From Leucobacter tenebrionis (GTDB lineage Bacteria > Actinomycetota > Actinomycetes > Actinomycetales > Microbacteriaceae): a stretch of 64,000 nucleotides of DNA. The translations under genes were made by a program, and so were the position numbers. Below the pieces are notes generated by a model. The model ran no database searches. It saw nothing but the letters and a program-made list of their open reading frames with translations, and had not been told where the DNA came from. Positions 26,086 to 35,322 of this stretch are shown in pieces (positions within the stretch are counted from its first letter, which is position 1; each line of letters starts with the position of its first letter). The DNA lies in the NCBI RefSeq assembly GCF_019884725.1, contig NZ_CP082322.1, forward strand, positions 2,108,001-2,172,000, written 5' to 3'.

Positions 26086-26267
26086 CGCGGGCTTCGCGAG
26101 CTCCTCGGGCTTCGCGGGTTTCGCGGGCTTCTCCTCCTTCTCGGGCCCGGGCCCCTCCGGCGCGCTTCAGGGAGGAGATCCTGATTGGAGCGGGCCGATC
26201 CGCGCCGATCCGCCCGCCTGGATCACGATCTCCTCATCGAAGCCCGGGCATTCTTTTCCCAAGTTGT
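26086..26267 (+). other. Pyrimidine-rich spacer after the decarboxylase gene
   Basis: About 180 bases without a gene. The first 75 are a low-complexity series of GGGCTTCGCG-like units, then C/T-rich. Such C-rich, G-poor RNA could serve Rho-dependent termination. The rest leads into the MerR promoter. Confidence 0.4.
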
Positions 26268-26298
26268 TTGACCTTGACGTAACGTCAACCTCTAGCGT
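26268..26298 (+). promoter_or_regulatory. MerR-type promoter with operator in a 19-bp spacer
   Basis: The -35 is TTGACC (26268-26273) and the -10 is TAGCGT (26293-26298), separated by 19 bp. The spacer begins with a perfect dyad TTGACGT-A-ACGTCAA (26274-26288). An overlong spacer filled by a dyad is the hallmark of promoters activated by MerR-family proteins, so the TipA-like gene downstream is very likely autoregulated. Confidence 0.85.
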
Positions 26299-26344
26299 GA
26301 GTTTCGAGCCGGGAGAGTCCCGGCCGACACCCCGGAGGCGGAGC

Positions 26345-27241
26345 ATGGAGTACTCGATCCAGCAGATCGCCCGAGCAGCGGGCACGACCTCGCGCACCCT
26401 GCGTCACTACGACAGCATCGGGCTCGTGAGGCCGAGCCGCATCGGCGGCAACGGCTACCGGTACTACGACGACCGCGCGCTCGTGCGGCTGCAGCGAGTG
26501 CTGCTGCTGCGCGGGCTCGGTCTCGGGCTGGACGCCATCGGCGAGGTGCTCGCGGCGCAGGACGCCCAGGCGAGGGGCGGGGAGCACCCCGCTGTCGCCG
26601 AGGCGCGCATCCTCGACACGCACCTCGAGCTGCTGAGAAGCGAGCGGAGCCGGATCGAGGCGCAGATCGGCTCGGTCGAGCGCACCATCGCGGCGCTTCG
26701 TCGCGCGGGTGATCCGAGCGCGGCGCCTTCTGGGGGCGAACGAGAAGAGGAGGACCTCATGTCCGAGAACATGTTCGACGGTTTCGACCACACGCAGTAC
26801 CGCGAGGAGGTGGAGCAGCGCTGGGGCGCCGACGCGTACGCGCGGAGCGATGCCTGGTGGCGCGGCCTCGGCGAGACCGGTCAGCGGGAGTGGCGCGCAC
26901 GCTCGGAGCAGCTGGGGCGCGACTGGGCGGCCGCCGCTCGGAGCGGCTCGGATCCCGAATCCGCAGAAGCGCAGGATCTCGCCCGCCGCCACGTCGAGTG
27001 GCTGCGGGGGATTCCGGGAACGCCGGCGTGGAGCGAGCGCGATGCGGGATCCGCGGAGCAGCCCGCGCGCACCTCGGCGACGGGCGGAGAGCAGGCCGCC
27101 ACCCTTGCGGGGTACGTGCTCGGCCTTGCCGAGATGTACGTCGCCGACGAGCGCTTCGCCGCGAACTACGGCGGCGTCGAGGGCGCAGGCTTCGTGCGCG
27201 ACGCGCTGCGGATCTACGTGGCGCGCGAGCTCTCTGCATAG
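26345..27241 (+). CDS. MerR family regulator, TipA-like with TipAS domain
   Basis: A 298-residue regulator. The N-terminal MerR HTH is clear (YSIQQIARAAGTTSRTLRHY, residues 3-22), followed by a coiled dimerisation helix to about residue 125. A C-terminal TipAS domain starts at GFDHTQYREEVEQRWG, near residue 145. In Streptomyces, TipAS binds thiopeptides and other compounds and switches on the tipA promoter. No obvious target gene other than itself lies downstream. Its 3' end overlaps the convergent GntR gene by 28 bp. Confidence 0.92.
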   Translation: MEYSIQQIARAAGTTSRTLRHYDSIGLVRPSRIGGNGYRYYDDRALVRLQRVLLLRGLGLGLDAIGEVLAAQDAQARGGEHPAVAEARILDTHLELLRSERSRIEAQIGSVERTIAALRRAGDPSAAPSGGEREEEDLMSENMFDGFDHTQYREEVEQRWGADAYARSDAWWRGLGETGQREWRARSEQLGRDWAAAARSGSDPESAEAQDLARRHVEWLRGIPGTPAWSERDAGSAEQPARTSATGGEQAATLAGYVLGLAEMYVADERFAANYGGVEGAGFVRDALRIYVARELSA

Positions 27242-28032
27242 CGCTCGCCGTCTTCCACACGCGCGTCCTCGGCGGCGCGGGCCTCTCGGATGCGCTGCTG
27301 CTGCTCGGGGGTGCGCACGAGCGGGGGCACGACCTCGTGCTGGTCGTTGACGATCACCACGTCGTGGTCGACGTGATCGACCATGGCGTGCACGGTGTCG
27401 ATGAAGTCGCGGCGGCGGATCGCGTCGAGCACGCGGGCGTGGTCGCGCTCCATCTCGGCGCCGGTGGCCACGTTCGCGAGTCGCCCGCGGTGCTCGGGGG
27501 TGCGCAGCTGGTCGTTGATACCGGCGTAGAGCGAGGCCAGCAGCCGGTTCTTGGCGGAGTCGAAGACGAGGCGGTGGAACTTGCTGTCGAACGCCGAGTT
27601 CTCCGAGCCGTCGGCCAGGCCGAGCACGGGGCAGCGGGTGCAGCCCACCTCCTCGGCGGCGGCCTGCTCGAGCGCGGCGAGATCCTCGTCCGTGCGGTGC
27701 AGTGCGGCCTGCTGCGCGGCCTCGATCTCGAGCGCGCGTCGGTAGCTGAGAATTTCCTCGAGCGTGAAGTCGTTGAGGAACTCGTTGAGCAGGGTGCTGG
27801 TCGGCGTGGACGAGCGCACGAAGGTGCCCCGGCCGGGCAGTGTCTCGAGCATGCCCATGCTGGCAAGCGAGCGCACGGCCTCGCGCACGGTCGAGCGGCC
27901 GACCCCCGTCTGCTCGGAGAGCTCGGGTTCGATCGGGATCCGGCTGCCGACCGGCCATTCGCCCGTGGTGATCTTGCGGCGCAGGTAGGCGAGGGTCGCA
28001 CGGGCTCGTTCAGAACCTGTGGTGCTTGCCAT
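27214..28032 (-). CDS. GntR family regulator, FadR-type (FCD domain)
   Basis: A 272-residue protein. The winged HTH is at residues 10-75 (LSEQTGVGRSTVREAVRSL). An all-helical FCD domain follows, with Asp/His residues that may hold a metal (FDSKFHRLVF, then DHARVLDAI). FCD regulators respond to organic acids or sugars. I take the ATG at 28032; the open frame continues 14 codons further with only a TTG start. The target is unknown. Confidence 0.88.
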   Translation of the reverse strand: MASTTGSERARATLAYLRRKITTGEWPVGSRIPIEPELSEQTGVGRSTVREAVRSLASMGMLETLPGRGTFVRSSTPTSTLLNEFLNDFTLEEILSYRRALEIEAAQQAALHRTDEDLAALEQAAAEEVGCTRCPVLGLADGSENSAFDSKFHRLVFDSAKNRLLASLYAGINDQLRTPEHRGRLANVATGAEMERDHARVLDAIRRRDFIDTVHAMVDHVDHDVVIVNDQHEVVPPLVRTPEQQQRIREARAAEDARVEDGERYAESSRAT

Positions 28033-28120
28033 GCTTCGCCTCGCTTCGCTGCTGTGGATCCGGGGTTCCGCCAAGTATATCGGCGTCCGCGGAGCGGAGC
28101 CGGGGCTGCGCAGCCGTCTC

Positions 28121-28162
28121 GCAGTACGTCATCCTGGGCGCAGACGCAGGATGACGTACTGC
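28121..28162. repeat. Perfect 16-bp palindrome in a divergent spacer
   Basis: GCAGTACGTCATCCTG (28121-28136) and its exact complement (28147-28162), with a 10-nt loop. It lies between the GntR gene and the PEBP gene, which point away from each other. A terminator is not expected here, so an operator or another function should be considered. Confidence 0.7.
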
Positions 28163-28257
28163 AGCGTGCGCTGCGGCCCCTGCCGCTCTAGGCTGAGCTG
28201 AGAAGCCGGGTGAGCGCCGCGGCGGGCGCCCGGGCACTACCCAGGAAGGCTGAAGCG

Positions 28258-28815
28258 ATGACGCAGAAGAATCCGAGTCGAGGCATGATCGATCCGTACG
28301 CGGGGATGCGCGAGGTGCCGGGCTTCACGCTGGTGAGCTCCGACATCCAGGACGGTGAGCCGCTGCCCGCCGAGCTGTACGCGGAGCAGGCGGGAGGATC
28401 GAACCGGTCGCCGCAACTCAGCTGGTCGGGGTTCCCGGCCGAGACGAAGAGCTTCGCGGTGACCTGCTTCGATCCCGACGCTCCGACCGGCTCGGGGTTC
28501 TGGCACTGGGCGGTCGCCAATATCCCGGCGACCGTGACCGAGCTGCCGGCGGGAGCCGGCTCGCTCGGCAGTGCTCTGCTGCCCGAGGGCGCGCTCACGA
28601 TGCCCAACGAGAAGCGGGAGCCCGCGTTCACGGGCGCCGCTCCGCCCGAGGGCACCGGAGTGCACCACTACTGGTTCGTGGTGCACGCGCTCGACGTCGA
28701 TCACATCGATGTCGACCCGCAGGCCACGCCGGCGGTGATGGGCTTCATGATGCGCAATGCCGTCGTCGCCAGGGCGATCATCGTGGCCACCGGGGAGTAC
28801 GGCCAGGCCGCGTAG
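28258..28815 (+). CDS. PEBP-family protein (YbhB/YbcL, Raf-kinase-inhibitor-like), copy 1
   Basis: A 185-residue protein with family motifs [25 protein letters not shown] and [12 protein letters not shown], which form the conserved anion-binding pocket. The bacterial role is unclear. The ATG at 28258 follows AGGAAGG. A close paralogue lies at 41080-41610, on the opposite strand at the other end of the fructosamine island. Confidence 0.9.
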   Translation: MTQKNPSRGMIDPYAGMREVPGFTLVSSDIQDGEPLPAELYAEQAGGSNRSPQLSWSGFPAETKSFAVTCFDPDAPTGSGFWHWAVANIPATVTELPAGAGSLGSALLPEGALTMPNEKREPAFTGAAPPEGTGVHHYWFVVHALDVDHIDVDPQATPAVMGFMMRNAVVARAIIVATGEYGQAA

Positions 28816-28852
28816 GCCGCGCGCCAGGGGCTCTGAAACGCTCCCGTTCCGC

Positions 28853-28906
28853 TTGGCAAGTCGGGGTTCATCTGCAACACTGGCACAGTCGGCTGCGACG
28901 CCGACT
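28853..28906 (+). promoter_or_regulatory. Promoter and leader hairpin of the MsmX-like ATPase gene
   Basis: TTGGCA (28853-28858), 17 bp, AACACT (28876-28881). A stem-loop AGTCGGC-TGCGAC-GCCGACT (28887-28906) would lie at the very start of the transcript, 61 bases before the ATG. Confidence 0.55.
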
Positions 28907-28967
28907 GCTTCGATTTCACAACGGATCGTCCGGCACGTACCTGCCGGTGAAACGAGAGGAAAACTCA

Positions 28968-30077
<1,110 letters not shown>

Positions 30078-30083
30078 CGCCGG

Positions 30084-30112
30084 GCCCGGGCCCGGGCTCT
30101 GCGGGCCCGGGC
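30084..30112. terminator. GC-rich hairpin between convergent genes
   Basis: GCCCGGGCCC (30084-30093) pairs with GGGCCCGGGC (30103-30112). It ends 3 bases before the end of the kinase gene on the other strand, so it can serve both. Confidence 0.6.
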
Positions 30113-30115
30113 GGG

Positions 30116-30961
30116 TCAACCGAGGTGCTGCGCGTACTGCTCGGCGAGCCAGCCCGGGATCGGACGGGCCCGCTGCGGGAACCCGCCGAGGTGCAGGCAG
30201 GTTTGGGTCGCGGATCGCGTGGCCGCTCCGAGGGCGTCGGCGATCCCGGCGCCCTTGAGGTGCGCCGCGACGAATGCCGCGATGAAGCTGTCGCCCGCTC
30301 CGCAGGTGTCGACCGGCGTGATGCGCTCGGCCCGGGTGTCGAAGAACTCGCCGGCGTGCAGCGCGAGGCTGCCGTCGGCGCCGCGCATCACGACGCCGAT
30401 GGCAGCGCCCGCCGCGACGAGTGCGGTAGCAGTCGCGCGGGCCTCGGCCGCATCGCCGTCGCACGAGGTGAACGCGATCTCGACGCCGGCGAGCGAACCC
30501 TGGTCTCCGTTCGGTCGGCCCAGCAGGTCGACGCTCACGCGACGCCCGGCCTCGACGAGCCGCTGCGGGATCGCCGCCTGCGGCGCGGTCCCGGTCACGT
30601 GGCACCAGGCCGATCCCGCCGTCGCCGCCACGAGGTCGGGCGGATCCCAGGAGGGGCCCACTCCGAGATCCTCGTGCAAGAACTCGCGATCCCGATCCCG
30701 CAACCGGATCAGCGTGACTCCGGTGCGCCCGGGCAGCGTCGTGATCTCCTCGGGGCGCAGCCCGGCTTCGGCCGCGGCTCCCCGCACGATCTCCGCGGCG
30801 GCATCGGTGCCGACGGCGCCGAGATAGCGGGCGCCGCGGCCCGCCGCCCGCCACTGGGCGGCGACGTTGAGCGCGCTGCCGCCCACGGTGACGCGGCCCT
30901 GCTCGACGTACACGTCGAGGCAGTTGTCGCCGATCGCGATGAGGGGAGAGGAGGTGCTCAT
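30116..30961 (-). CDS. PfkB family sugar kinase, FrlD-like (set 1)
   Basis: A 281-residue ribokinase-fold enzyme. N-terminal GGSALNVAAQWRAAG binds the sugar; DTCGAGDSFIAAFVAAHL is the C-terminal PfkB signature with catalytic Asp in GAGD. Short PfkB kinases that keep company with FrlB-type deglycases phosphorylate Amadori compounds at O6. It lies 35 bases behind the deglycase gene in the same operon. I start it at the ATG at 30961 (MSTSSPLIAIGDNCLD). Confidence 0.88.
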   Translation of the reverse strand: MSTSSPLIAIGDNCLDVYVEQGRVTVGGSALNVAAQWRAAGRGARYLGAVGTDAAAEIVRGAAAEAGLRPEEITTLPGRTGVTLIRLRDRDREFLHEDLGVGPSWDPPDLVAATAGSAWCHVTGTAPQAAIPQRLVEAGRRVSVDLLGRPNGDQGSLAGVEIAFTSCDGDAAEARATATALVAAGAAIGVVMRGADGSLALHAGEFFDTRAERITPVDTCGAGDSFIAAFVAAHLKGAGIADALGAATRSATQTCLHLGGFPQRARPIPGWLAEQYAQHLG

Positions 30962-30996
30962 GGGGCGCTCCGAGGTTCGGGATCCACCAGCCCAGT

Positions 30997-32010
30997 CTAG
31001 AAGTCGCCCTTCTTGTAGTAACGGCGCGTGGTGAGGTCGTGGTCGCGCGCCCGCTCGAGGTGCGAGCTGAGGCGCTCGAGCACCGCCGCGAACACGATCG
31101 GCGACACGAGGGCGCGCACGTGGGGCGTGAGGCCGGCGAGCTCGAACTCCGCGGCGTCGAGCACGCGCAGCTTGCGGGTGACGGTGGTCGCGAAGCGCTC
31201 GACGCGCTCGGTCAGCGGCCGCTGCTCGTCCTCGCCCTTGAACAGGAAGACGCTCGTGTCCTCCTCGAGCAGCTCGAGGGTGCCGTGGAAGAAGTCCGAG
31301 GCGTGCACGGGGCGCGTCCAGATCCACTGCATCTCCTCGAGAATGCACATGCCGTAGTAGGCGGCCTCGTACCACGATCCGCCCGCCGAGGTCATGATGT
31401 GGTGCTGCTCGTCCTTGATCTCGTCGGCGAGGGCCTCGGCGCGCGGTTCGAACTGCTGCTTGGCTGCGACGAGCAGCTCGGGCAGCGTCTGCAGCTGCGC
31501 CACCACCTCGTCGTAGTCGTCGATCTCGCCGCGCACGTCCATGATGGCGAGGGCGAGCAGCAGCGACTGGAGGTAGAAGTTCTCGCTCGAGGTGGGATCG
31601 GCGCAGTCGTTCGCGAAGTTGACGTCGGCGAGCCGGGCGATGGGGGTGTCGGCCTTGGCGGTGAGGCTGAGGATCGTGGCGCCCTGCTGCTTCGCGAACT
31701 CGATCGCGGCGATCGCCTCCTTGGTGGTGCCCGACACGGACGGGAAGACGGCGATCGACCCGGGGCCGAGGTGCGCACTTCCGGTGTTCACGATCTCGGC
31801 GCTCATCTCGATGTGCACGGGGAAGGTCGAACGGGTCTGCAGCAGGCGGGCAGCGGGCAGCATCAGGAAGTTCACGCCGCCCGCGCCCATGAAGAAGACG
31901 TTCTTCGCGTCGTCGCTCAGCAGTTCGCCGATAGCCTCGCGGATCGGCGCCGCGAGGGCGGTGGCGCCCTGCTGCACGGAGAGGTAGTGGGCGGGGTCGA
32001 AATTCAGCAT
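30997..32010 (-). CDS. SIS-domain deglycase, fructosamine-6-phosphate deglycase (FrlB-like, set 1)
   Basis: A 337-residue protein with two SIS sugar-isomerase domains (FMGAGGVNF and SVSGTTKE in the first; the second after residue 190). The DFFHGTLELLEEDTS segment carries Glu and His residues used by FrlB and GlmS-type isomerases. FrlB splits phosphorylated Amadori products into glucose 6-phosphate and the free amino acid. It is first in an operon with the kinase, divergent from a GntR/UTRA regulator. Which Amadori compound it uses is not known. Confidence 0.87.
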   Translation of the reverse strand: MLNFDPAHYLSVQQGATALAAPIREAIGELLSDDAKNVFFMGAGGVNFLMLPAARLLQTRSTFPVHIEMSAEIVNTGSAHLGPGSIAVFPSVSGTTKEAIAAIEFAKQQGATILSLTAKADTPIARLADVNFANDCADPTSSENFYLQSLLLALAIMDVRGEIDDYDEVVAQLQTLPELLVAAKQQFEPRAEALADEIKDEQHHIMTSAGGSWYEAAYYGMCILEEMQWIWTRPVHASDFFHGTLELLEEDTSVFLFKGEDEQRPLTERVERFATTVTRKLRVLDAAEFELAGLTPHVRALVSPIVFAAVLERLSSHLERARDHDLTTRRYYKKGDF

Positions 32011-32038
32011 CGTTGCTCCTGTCCGTCATTGGATTATG

Positions 32039-32063
32039 TTGTCCGACAACAATAACAGTTGTC
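32039..32063. promoter_or_regulatory. Likely GntR/UTRA operator between divergent genes
   Basis: A perfect dyad TTGTC-C-GACAA (32039-32049), followed by a half-site repeat GTTGTCTGG (about 32058). It sits in the 125-bp spacer between deglycase set 1 and the regulator gene. The minus strand also gives a CATAAT -10-like box over the dyad edge, which would place the operator on the deglycase promoter. Confidence 0.65.
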
Positions 32064-32135
32064 TGGTCATTCGGGGAAGCTGCTATGGTCGCCGATGAGG
32101 CGTGGGCTTTCGAAGACCGTCCTGGAGGGGGCTTG

Positions 32136-32879
32136 ATGAAGAGTGGCGCGGACGCGATGGGCGGATCCGGCAGCGCGGTGGATCGCGTGTACGAACGTGT
32201 GCTGCAGCTCATCCAGCAGCTCGGCCTGCGCGCCGGCGACCGGCTGCACACCGAGGCGGAGTTGTCGGACCTCTTCGGCGTCTCCCGCTCGACGGTGCGG
32301 GAAGCGCTGCGGAGGCTCGAGCAGGAGGGGGTTCTCCTCGCGGTGCAGGGGCAGGGCCGCTTCATCTCGGCGGTGGCCTCGCTGAGCCCCGAGCGCCCCA
32401 TGAGCAAGTACGAGAGCATCACCGAGATGCTGACCGCGCGCGGGTACGCGGTGACCAGTGCGGTGCTCGACGTGGCGGAGGGCTCGGCCAGCGCAGCCGA
32501 GGCGGCAGCACTGGAGGCGGAGGAGGGGGATCCCGTGATCCGCCTCCTCAGGATCCGCTTCGGTGATGACCGCCCCCTCGTGGTGAGCGAGAACACCGTT
32601 CCCCGCGACCTGCTCCCCGGCCCCCTCGAGCACCGCGACTGGGGCGGATCGCTCACCGCCGCGCTCGCCGCGCACGGTCATCACGTGCGCTCCTCGCTCG
32701 CGACCATCTCCGCGACCTCGCTGCCCGAGGAGTGGGCCGAGCGGCATCGGCTCCAGGGTCTGGGTCCGTGGTTGCTGGTGACCGAGGTCGGGCTCACGAA
32801 GGAGGGTCGCCGGGTGCTCTACGCCCGCGACTACCATCGCGGCGACGAGATCTCCTTCAGCGTGCTGCGTCAGCGGTAG
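32136..32879 (+). CDS. GntR family regulator with UTRA domain (FrlR-like)
   Basis: A 247-residue regulator. The winged HTH is at residues 15-85 (ELSDLFGVSRSTVREALRRL). A UTRA ligand domain follows (from EGDPVIRLLRIR, with VSENTVPRDLLPG). UTRA domains bind phosphorylated sugars; FrlR of Bacillus, which responds to fructosamine-6-phosphate, is of this class. The start is the ATG at 32136 with GGAGGGG before it. It diverges from deglycase/kinase set 1 and very likely controls it. Confidence 0.9.
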   Translation: MKSGADAMGGSGSAVDRVYERVLQLIQQLGLRAGDRLHTEAELSDLFGVSRSTVREALRRLEQEGVLLAVQGQGRFISAVASLSPERPMSKYESITEMLTARGYAVTSAVLDVAEGSASAAEAAALEAEEGDPVIRLLRIRFGDDRPLVVSENTVPRDLLPGPLEHRDWGGSLTAALAAHGHHVRSSLATISATSLPEEWAERHRLQGLGPWLLVTEVGLTKEGRRVLYARDYHRGDEISFSVLRQR

Positions 32880-32946
32880 CGTGAGCGGACTGCTCGATCA
32901 GGGTCCGCGCTCAGTGAGCACGTTTGACGAGCCGGTTCGTCGTAGT

Positions 32947-33012
32947 TCCGGTGATTCGCGGGAGGGCGGGCGTTAGAGGCTGATGTTCGCCGGTCTCGTG
33001 CGAATCGCCGGA
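32947..33012. terminator. Inverted repeat between convergent regulator genes
   Basis: TCCGGTGATTCGC (32947-32959) pairs with GCGAATCGCCGGA (33000-33012, one G-U). It lies in the 159-bp spacer between the GntR/UTRA gene and the LacI gene, which converge. No coding sequence is seen in the spacer. Confidence 0.5.
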
Positions 33013-33038
33013 GTTTCAACGGGGCGGGGCAGGCGAGC

Positions 33039-34190
33039 TCAGTGCGGGGCCGCTACCGACGCCCGTTCGACCAGGCGCGCTGGCAGTTCGAGCTGCGTGT
33101 ATTCGCCGTGCCTGCTGCTCCCGCTGCTCTCGTTGCTCCCGCTGCTCTCGTTGCTCCCGCTGCCCTCTGGGTCGGCGTCCTCGCCGTCGATGCGTCTCAG
33201 CAGCAGCTCCGCGGCCCGCCGCCCGAGCTCGAGCATGGGCTGCTCGACCATCGTGAGCGGGGGCTCCATGACCGCCGCCCACGAGCTGTCGTCGAAGCCG
33301 ATCACCGACGCCCGCGACGGGATGGGCACCCCGCCGTCGCGCAGGGCGTGCAGCGTGCCCGTGAGCGCGTCGGTCTCGGTGCAGAAGAACGCGGTGGGCG
33401 GGGTGTCGAGCGCGAGCATGCGGGTGACCTCGTCGTACGCGTGCGACTCGGTCTTCTCGCCCACCGAGACCAACTCCGGGTCGAGGGGCAGCCCTGAGTC
33501 ATCGAGGGCGTCGAGATAGCCCATGAGGCGCTCGCCGTCGCTCCAGAGATTGCGCGCGGCCGCGTCCACCAGGTCGCGACGGAACCTGGGGCGCTCGACC
33601 ATGGGCGGGCCCCAGACGAAGCCGATGCGCGTATGCCCGGCCGCGACCAGCTGCTCGGTGGCGGCGCGTGCTGCCGCGCGGTTGTCGATGACCACGGCGT
33701 CGAGCTCGACTCCCGGGATCAACCGGTCGAGCAGTACGAGCGGGATGCCCTGGTCGCGCGCCAACTGCAGATGCGCGGTCGAAGCGGCGTCGCAGGCGGC
33801 GGAGGAGAGGATGATGCCGTCGACCCGCTTGTCGACCAGCACGTTGACCGCCGCGATCTCGTCCTCGAGATGCTCGTAGGTGCTGATGACGAGCGCGTCG
33901 AAGCCCCGGGCGCTCGCGACCTCCGAGACGCCGCGCACCACCCCGCCGAAGAACGGGTTGGAGATATCGGCCACGACCACCCCGAGGGTGTGGCTGATGC
34001 CGGTGGAGACGCTGCGGGCCAGCTGATTGGCCCGGTAGCCCAGTCCCTCGGCGGCGGCGAGCACGCGGAGACGCGCCTCGGTGCTGACGTAGCCGTACCC
34101 CCCGAGTGTTCTCGCTGCGGTTGCGCGGCCGACGCCTGCGGCTGCCGCGACCTCGGAGATCGTGGGGGAGGACGATCGCGCTTTGCCCAA
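33039..34190 (-). CDS. LacI family transcriptional regulator
   Basis: A 383-residue repressor. The LacI HTH is at the N-terminus (TISEVAAAAGVGRATAARTL), then the hinge helix (RANQLARSV) and a periplasmic-binding-like ligand domain. Near the C-terminus (about residues 344-360) is a Ser/Gly/Asn/Glu repeat from an 18-nt tandem repeat. It is the third gene of an operon with deglycase and kinase set 2, 27 bases behind the kinase. It is the best candidate to bind the two identical operators at 36359 and 36559. Confidence 0.92.
   Translation of the reverse strand: MGKARSSSPTISEVAAAAGVGRATAARTLGGYGYVSTEARLRVLAAAEGLGYRANQLARSVSTGISHTLGVVVADISNPFFGGVVRGVSEVASARGFDALVISTYEHLEDEIAAVNVLVDKRVDGIILSSAACDAASTAHLQLARDQGIPLVLLDRLIPGVELDAVVIDNRAAARAATEQLVAAGHTRIGFVWGPPMVERPRFRRDLVDAAARNLWSDGERLMGYLDALDDSGLPLDPELVSVGEKTESHAYDEVTRMLALDTPPTAFFCTETDALTGTLHALRDGGVPIPSRASVIGFDDSSWAAVMEPPLTMVEQPMLELGRRAAELLLRRIDGEDADPEGSGSNESSGSNESSGSSRHGEYTQLELPARLVERASVAAPH
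33118..33170 (-). repeat. 18-nt tandem repeat inside the LacI gene
   Basis: Nearly three copies of CTCCCGCTGCTCTCGTTG on the plus strand encode the SGSNES repeats near the protein's C-terminus. In-frame unit length. Confidence 0.88.
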
Positions 34191-34217
34191 TGCTTCCTCC
34201 TCGGTGGAGTATCCAGT

Positions 34218-35165
34218 CTAGGAGGTCGCGCCGGTGGGCGTGCGGCCCGCCCCCTCCGCGGTATCGGGTGCGGCCGCAGCCTCGTGCGCGGCCGAGGCGA
34301 CGGGTGTCTTCCGGCCGTGGTCGAACGCGGCCTCGACCAGGCATTGATCCCGGGACGCCTCGGCTCCGGCGCGGAGCGCGAGGCGCAGTTCCTCAGAGGT
34401 GGGTCGGCGATCCCTCGACCAGCCGGCGTCGAGCAGGTGCACGACGAATCCCGCCAGGAACGCGTCGCCGCAGCCCATGGTGTCCACCATGGTCGCCGGA
34501 TCCTCGAGGAGTAAGGCGCTGCCCGTGACGACTCGCGTTCCGTCGGTCACGATCGCCCCGTCGGTGCCACGCGTCGCGAGGGCGAGCGAAGCGCCGTGGG
34601 CGACGAGGGAGTCGAGGATCGCGCGGGTCTCGGTCTCGCCCTGCTCGGAGCATGAGATCAGCGCGAGGTCGATGTGGGGGGCGACCCGGGCGAAGTACTC
34701 CTCGGTGCGGTACTCGGGCTCGGAGGAGAAGTCGAAGCTGACGAGCGGGCCCAGCCGCGCCAGGCGGGGCAGCTCGGGGAGGATGCCGGAGTAGACGCTC
34801 GTGTGCACGAGGTCGAACTCTGCGGCGTACTCCAATCGGCCGTCGGCGAGGTCGATGGGCTCGCGCACGGTGACGCCGCCGCCGTTCCAGCCCAGGAACG
34901 TGCGGTCGCCGTCGACCACGTGCAACCGCGAGATGCCCGACTCGCCCCCGCGAACGAGGGAGCGGTGGAGATCCACCCCCTCCTCAGCGATCGAGCTGCG
35001 CAGGAACTCGCCCTCCTCGTCGTCTCCGAAGACCCCCAGGTAGCCGGATTCCGCGCCCAGCCGACGGGCGTAGACGGCGACGTTCACCGCGTTGCCGCCC
35101 GGGTAGTCGATACCGCGATCGACGAAGCGGTCGATGATGTTGTCGCCCAGGCCGAGAATCTTCAC
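34218..35165 (-). CDS. PfkB family sugar kinase, FrlD-like (set 2)
   Basis: A 315-residue kinase with YPGGNAVNVAVYARRLG at the N-terminus and DTMGCGDAFLAGFVVHLLDAG as the C-terminal signature (GCGD in place of the common GAGD). The first residues (MKILGLGDNIIDRF) resemble FrlD. After residue 285 there is an Ala/Thr-rich tail. It is the second gene of the operon with deglycase set 2 and LacI. Likely phosphorylates a second Amadori compound; the substrate is inferred from the partner enzyme. Confidence 0.88.
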   Translation of the reverse strand: MKILGLGDNIIDRFVDRGIDYPGGNAVNVAVYARRLGAESGYLGVFGDDEEGEFLRSSIAEEGVDLHRSLVRGGESGISRLHVVDGDRTFLGWNGGGVTVREPIDLADGRLEYAAEFDLVHTSVYSGILPELPRLARLGPLVSFDFSSEPEYRTEEYFARVAPHIDLALISCSEQGETETRAILDSLVAHGASLALATRGTDGAIVTDGTRVVTGSALLLEDPATMVDTMGCGDAFLAGFVVHLLDAGWSRDRRPTSEELRLALRAGAEASRDQCLVEAAFDHGRKTPVASAAHEAAAAPDTAEGAGRTPTGATS

Positions 35166-35218
35166 GGAGTCACCTCTTCATTGTGGATCGACGAGCGGCT
35201 CGCCGGAGCCGACGGGAA

Positions 35219-35242
35219 GGGGCGGATCGGCCGATCCGCCCC
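35219..35242. repeat. Perfect 24-bp palindrome inside the frlB/frlD-like operon
   Basis: GGGGCGGATC, then GGCC, then GATCCGCCCC. It lies in the 157-bp gap between deglycase and kinase genes of set 2. It may attenuate the kinase and LacI genes relative to the deglycase. Confidence 0.65.
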
Positions 35243-35322
35243 GCTCGGTGTTCCGGCGGCGCCTGCGGGCCTCGTGCGCGCACGGCGCCGGGGCCCGCAA
35301 TCCGGCGCGCCGGTCAGTCGGA

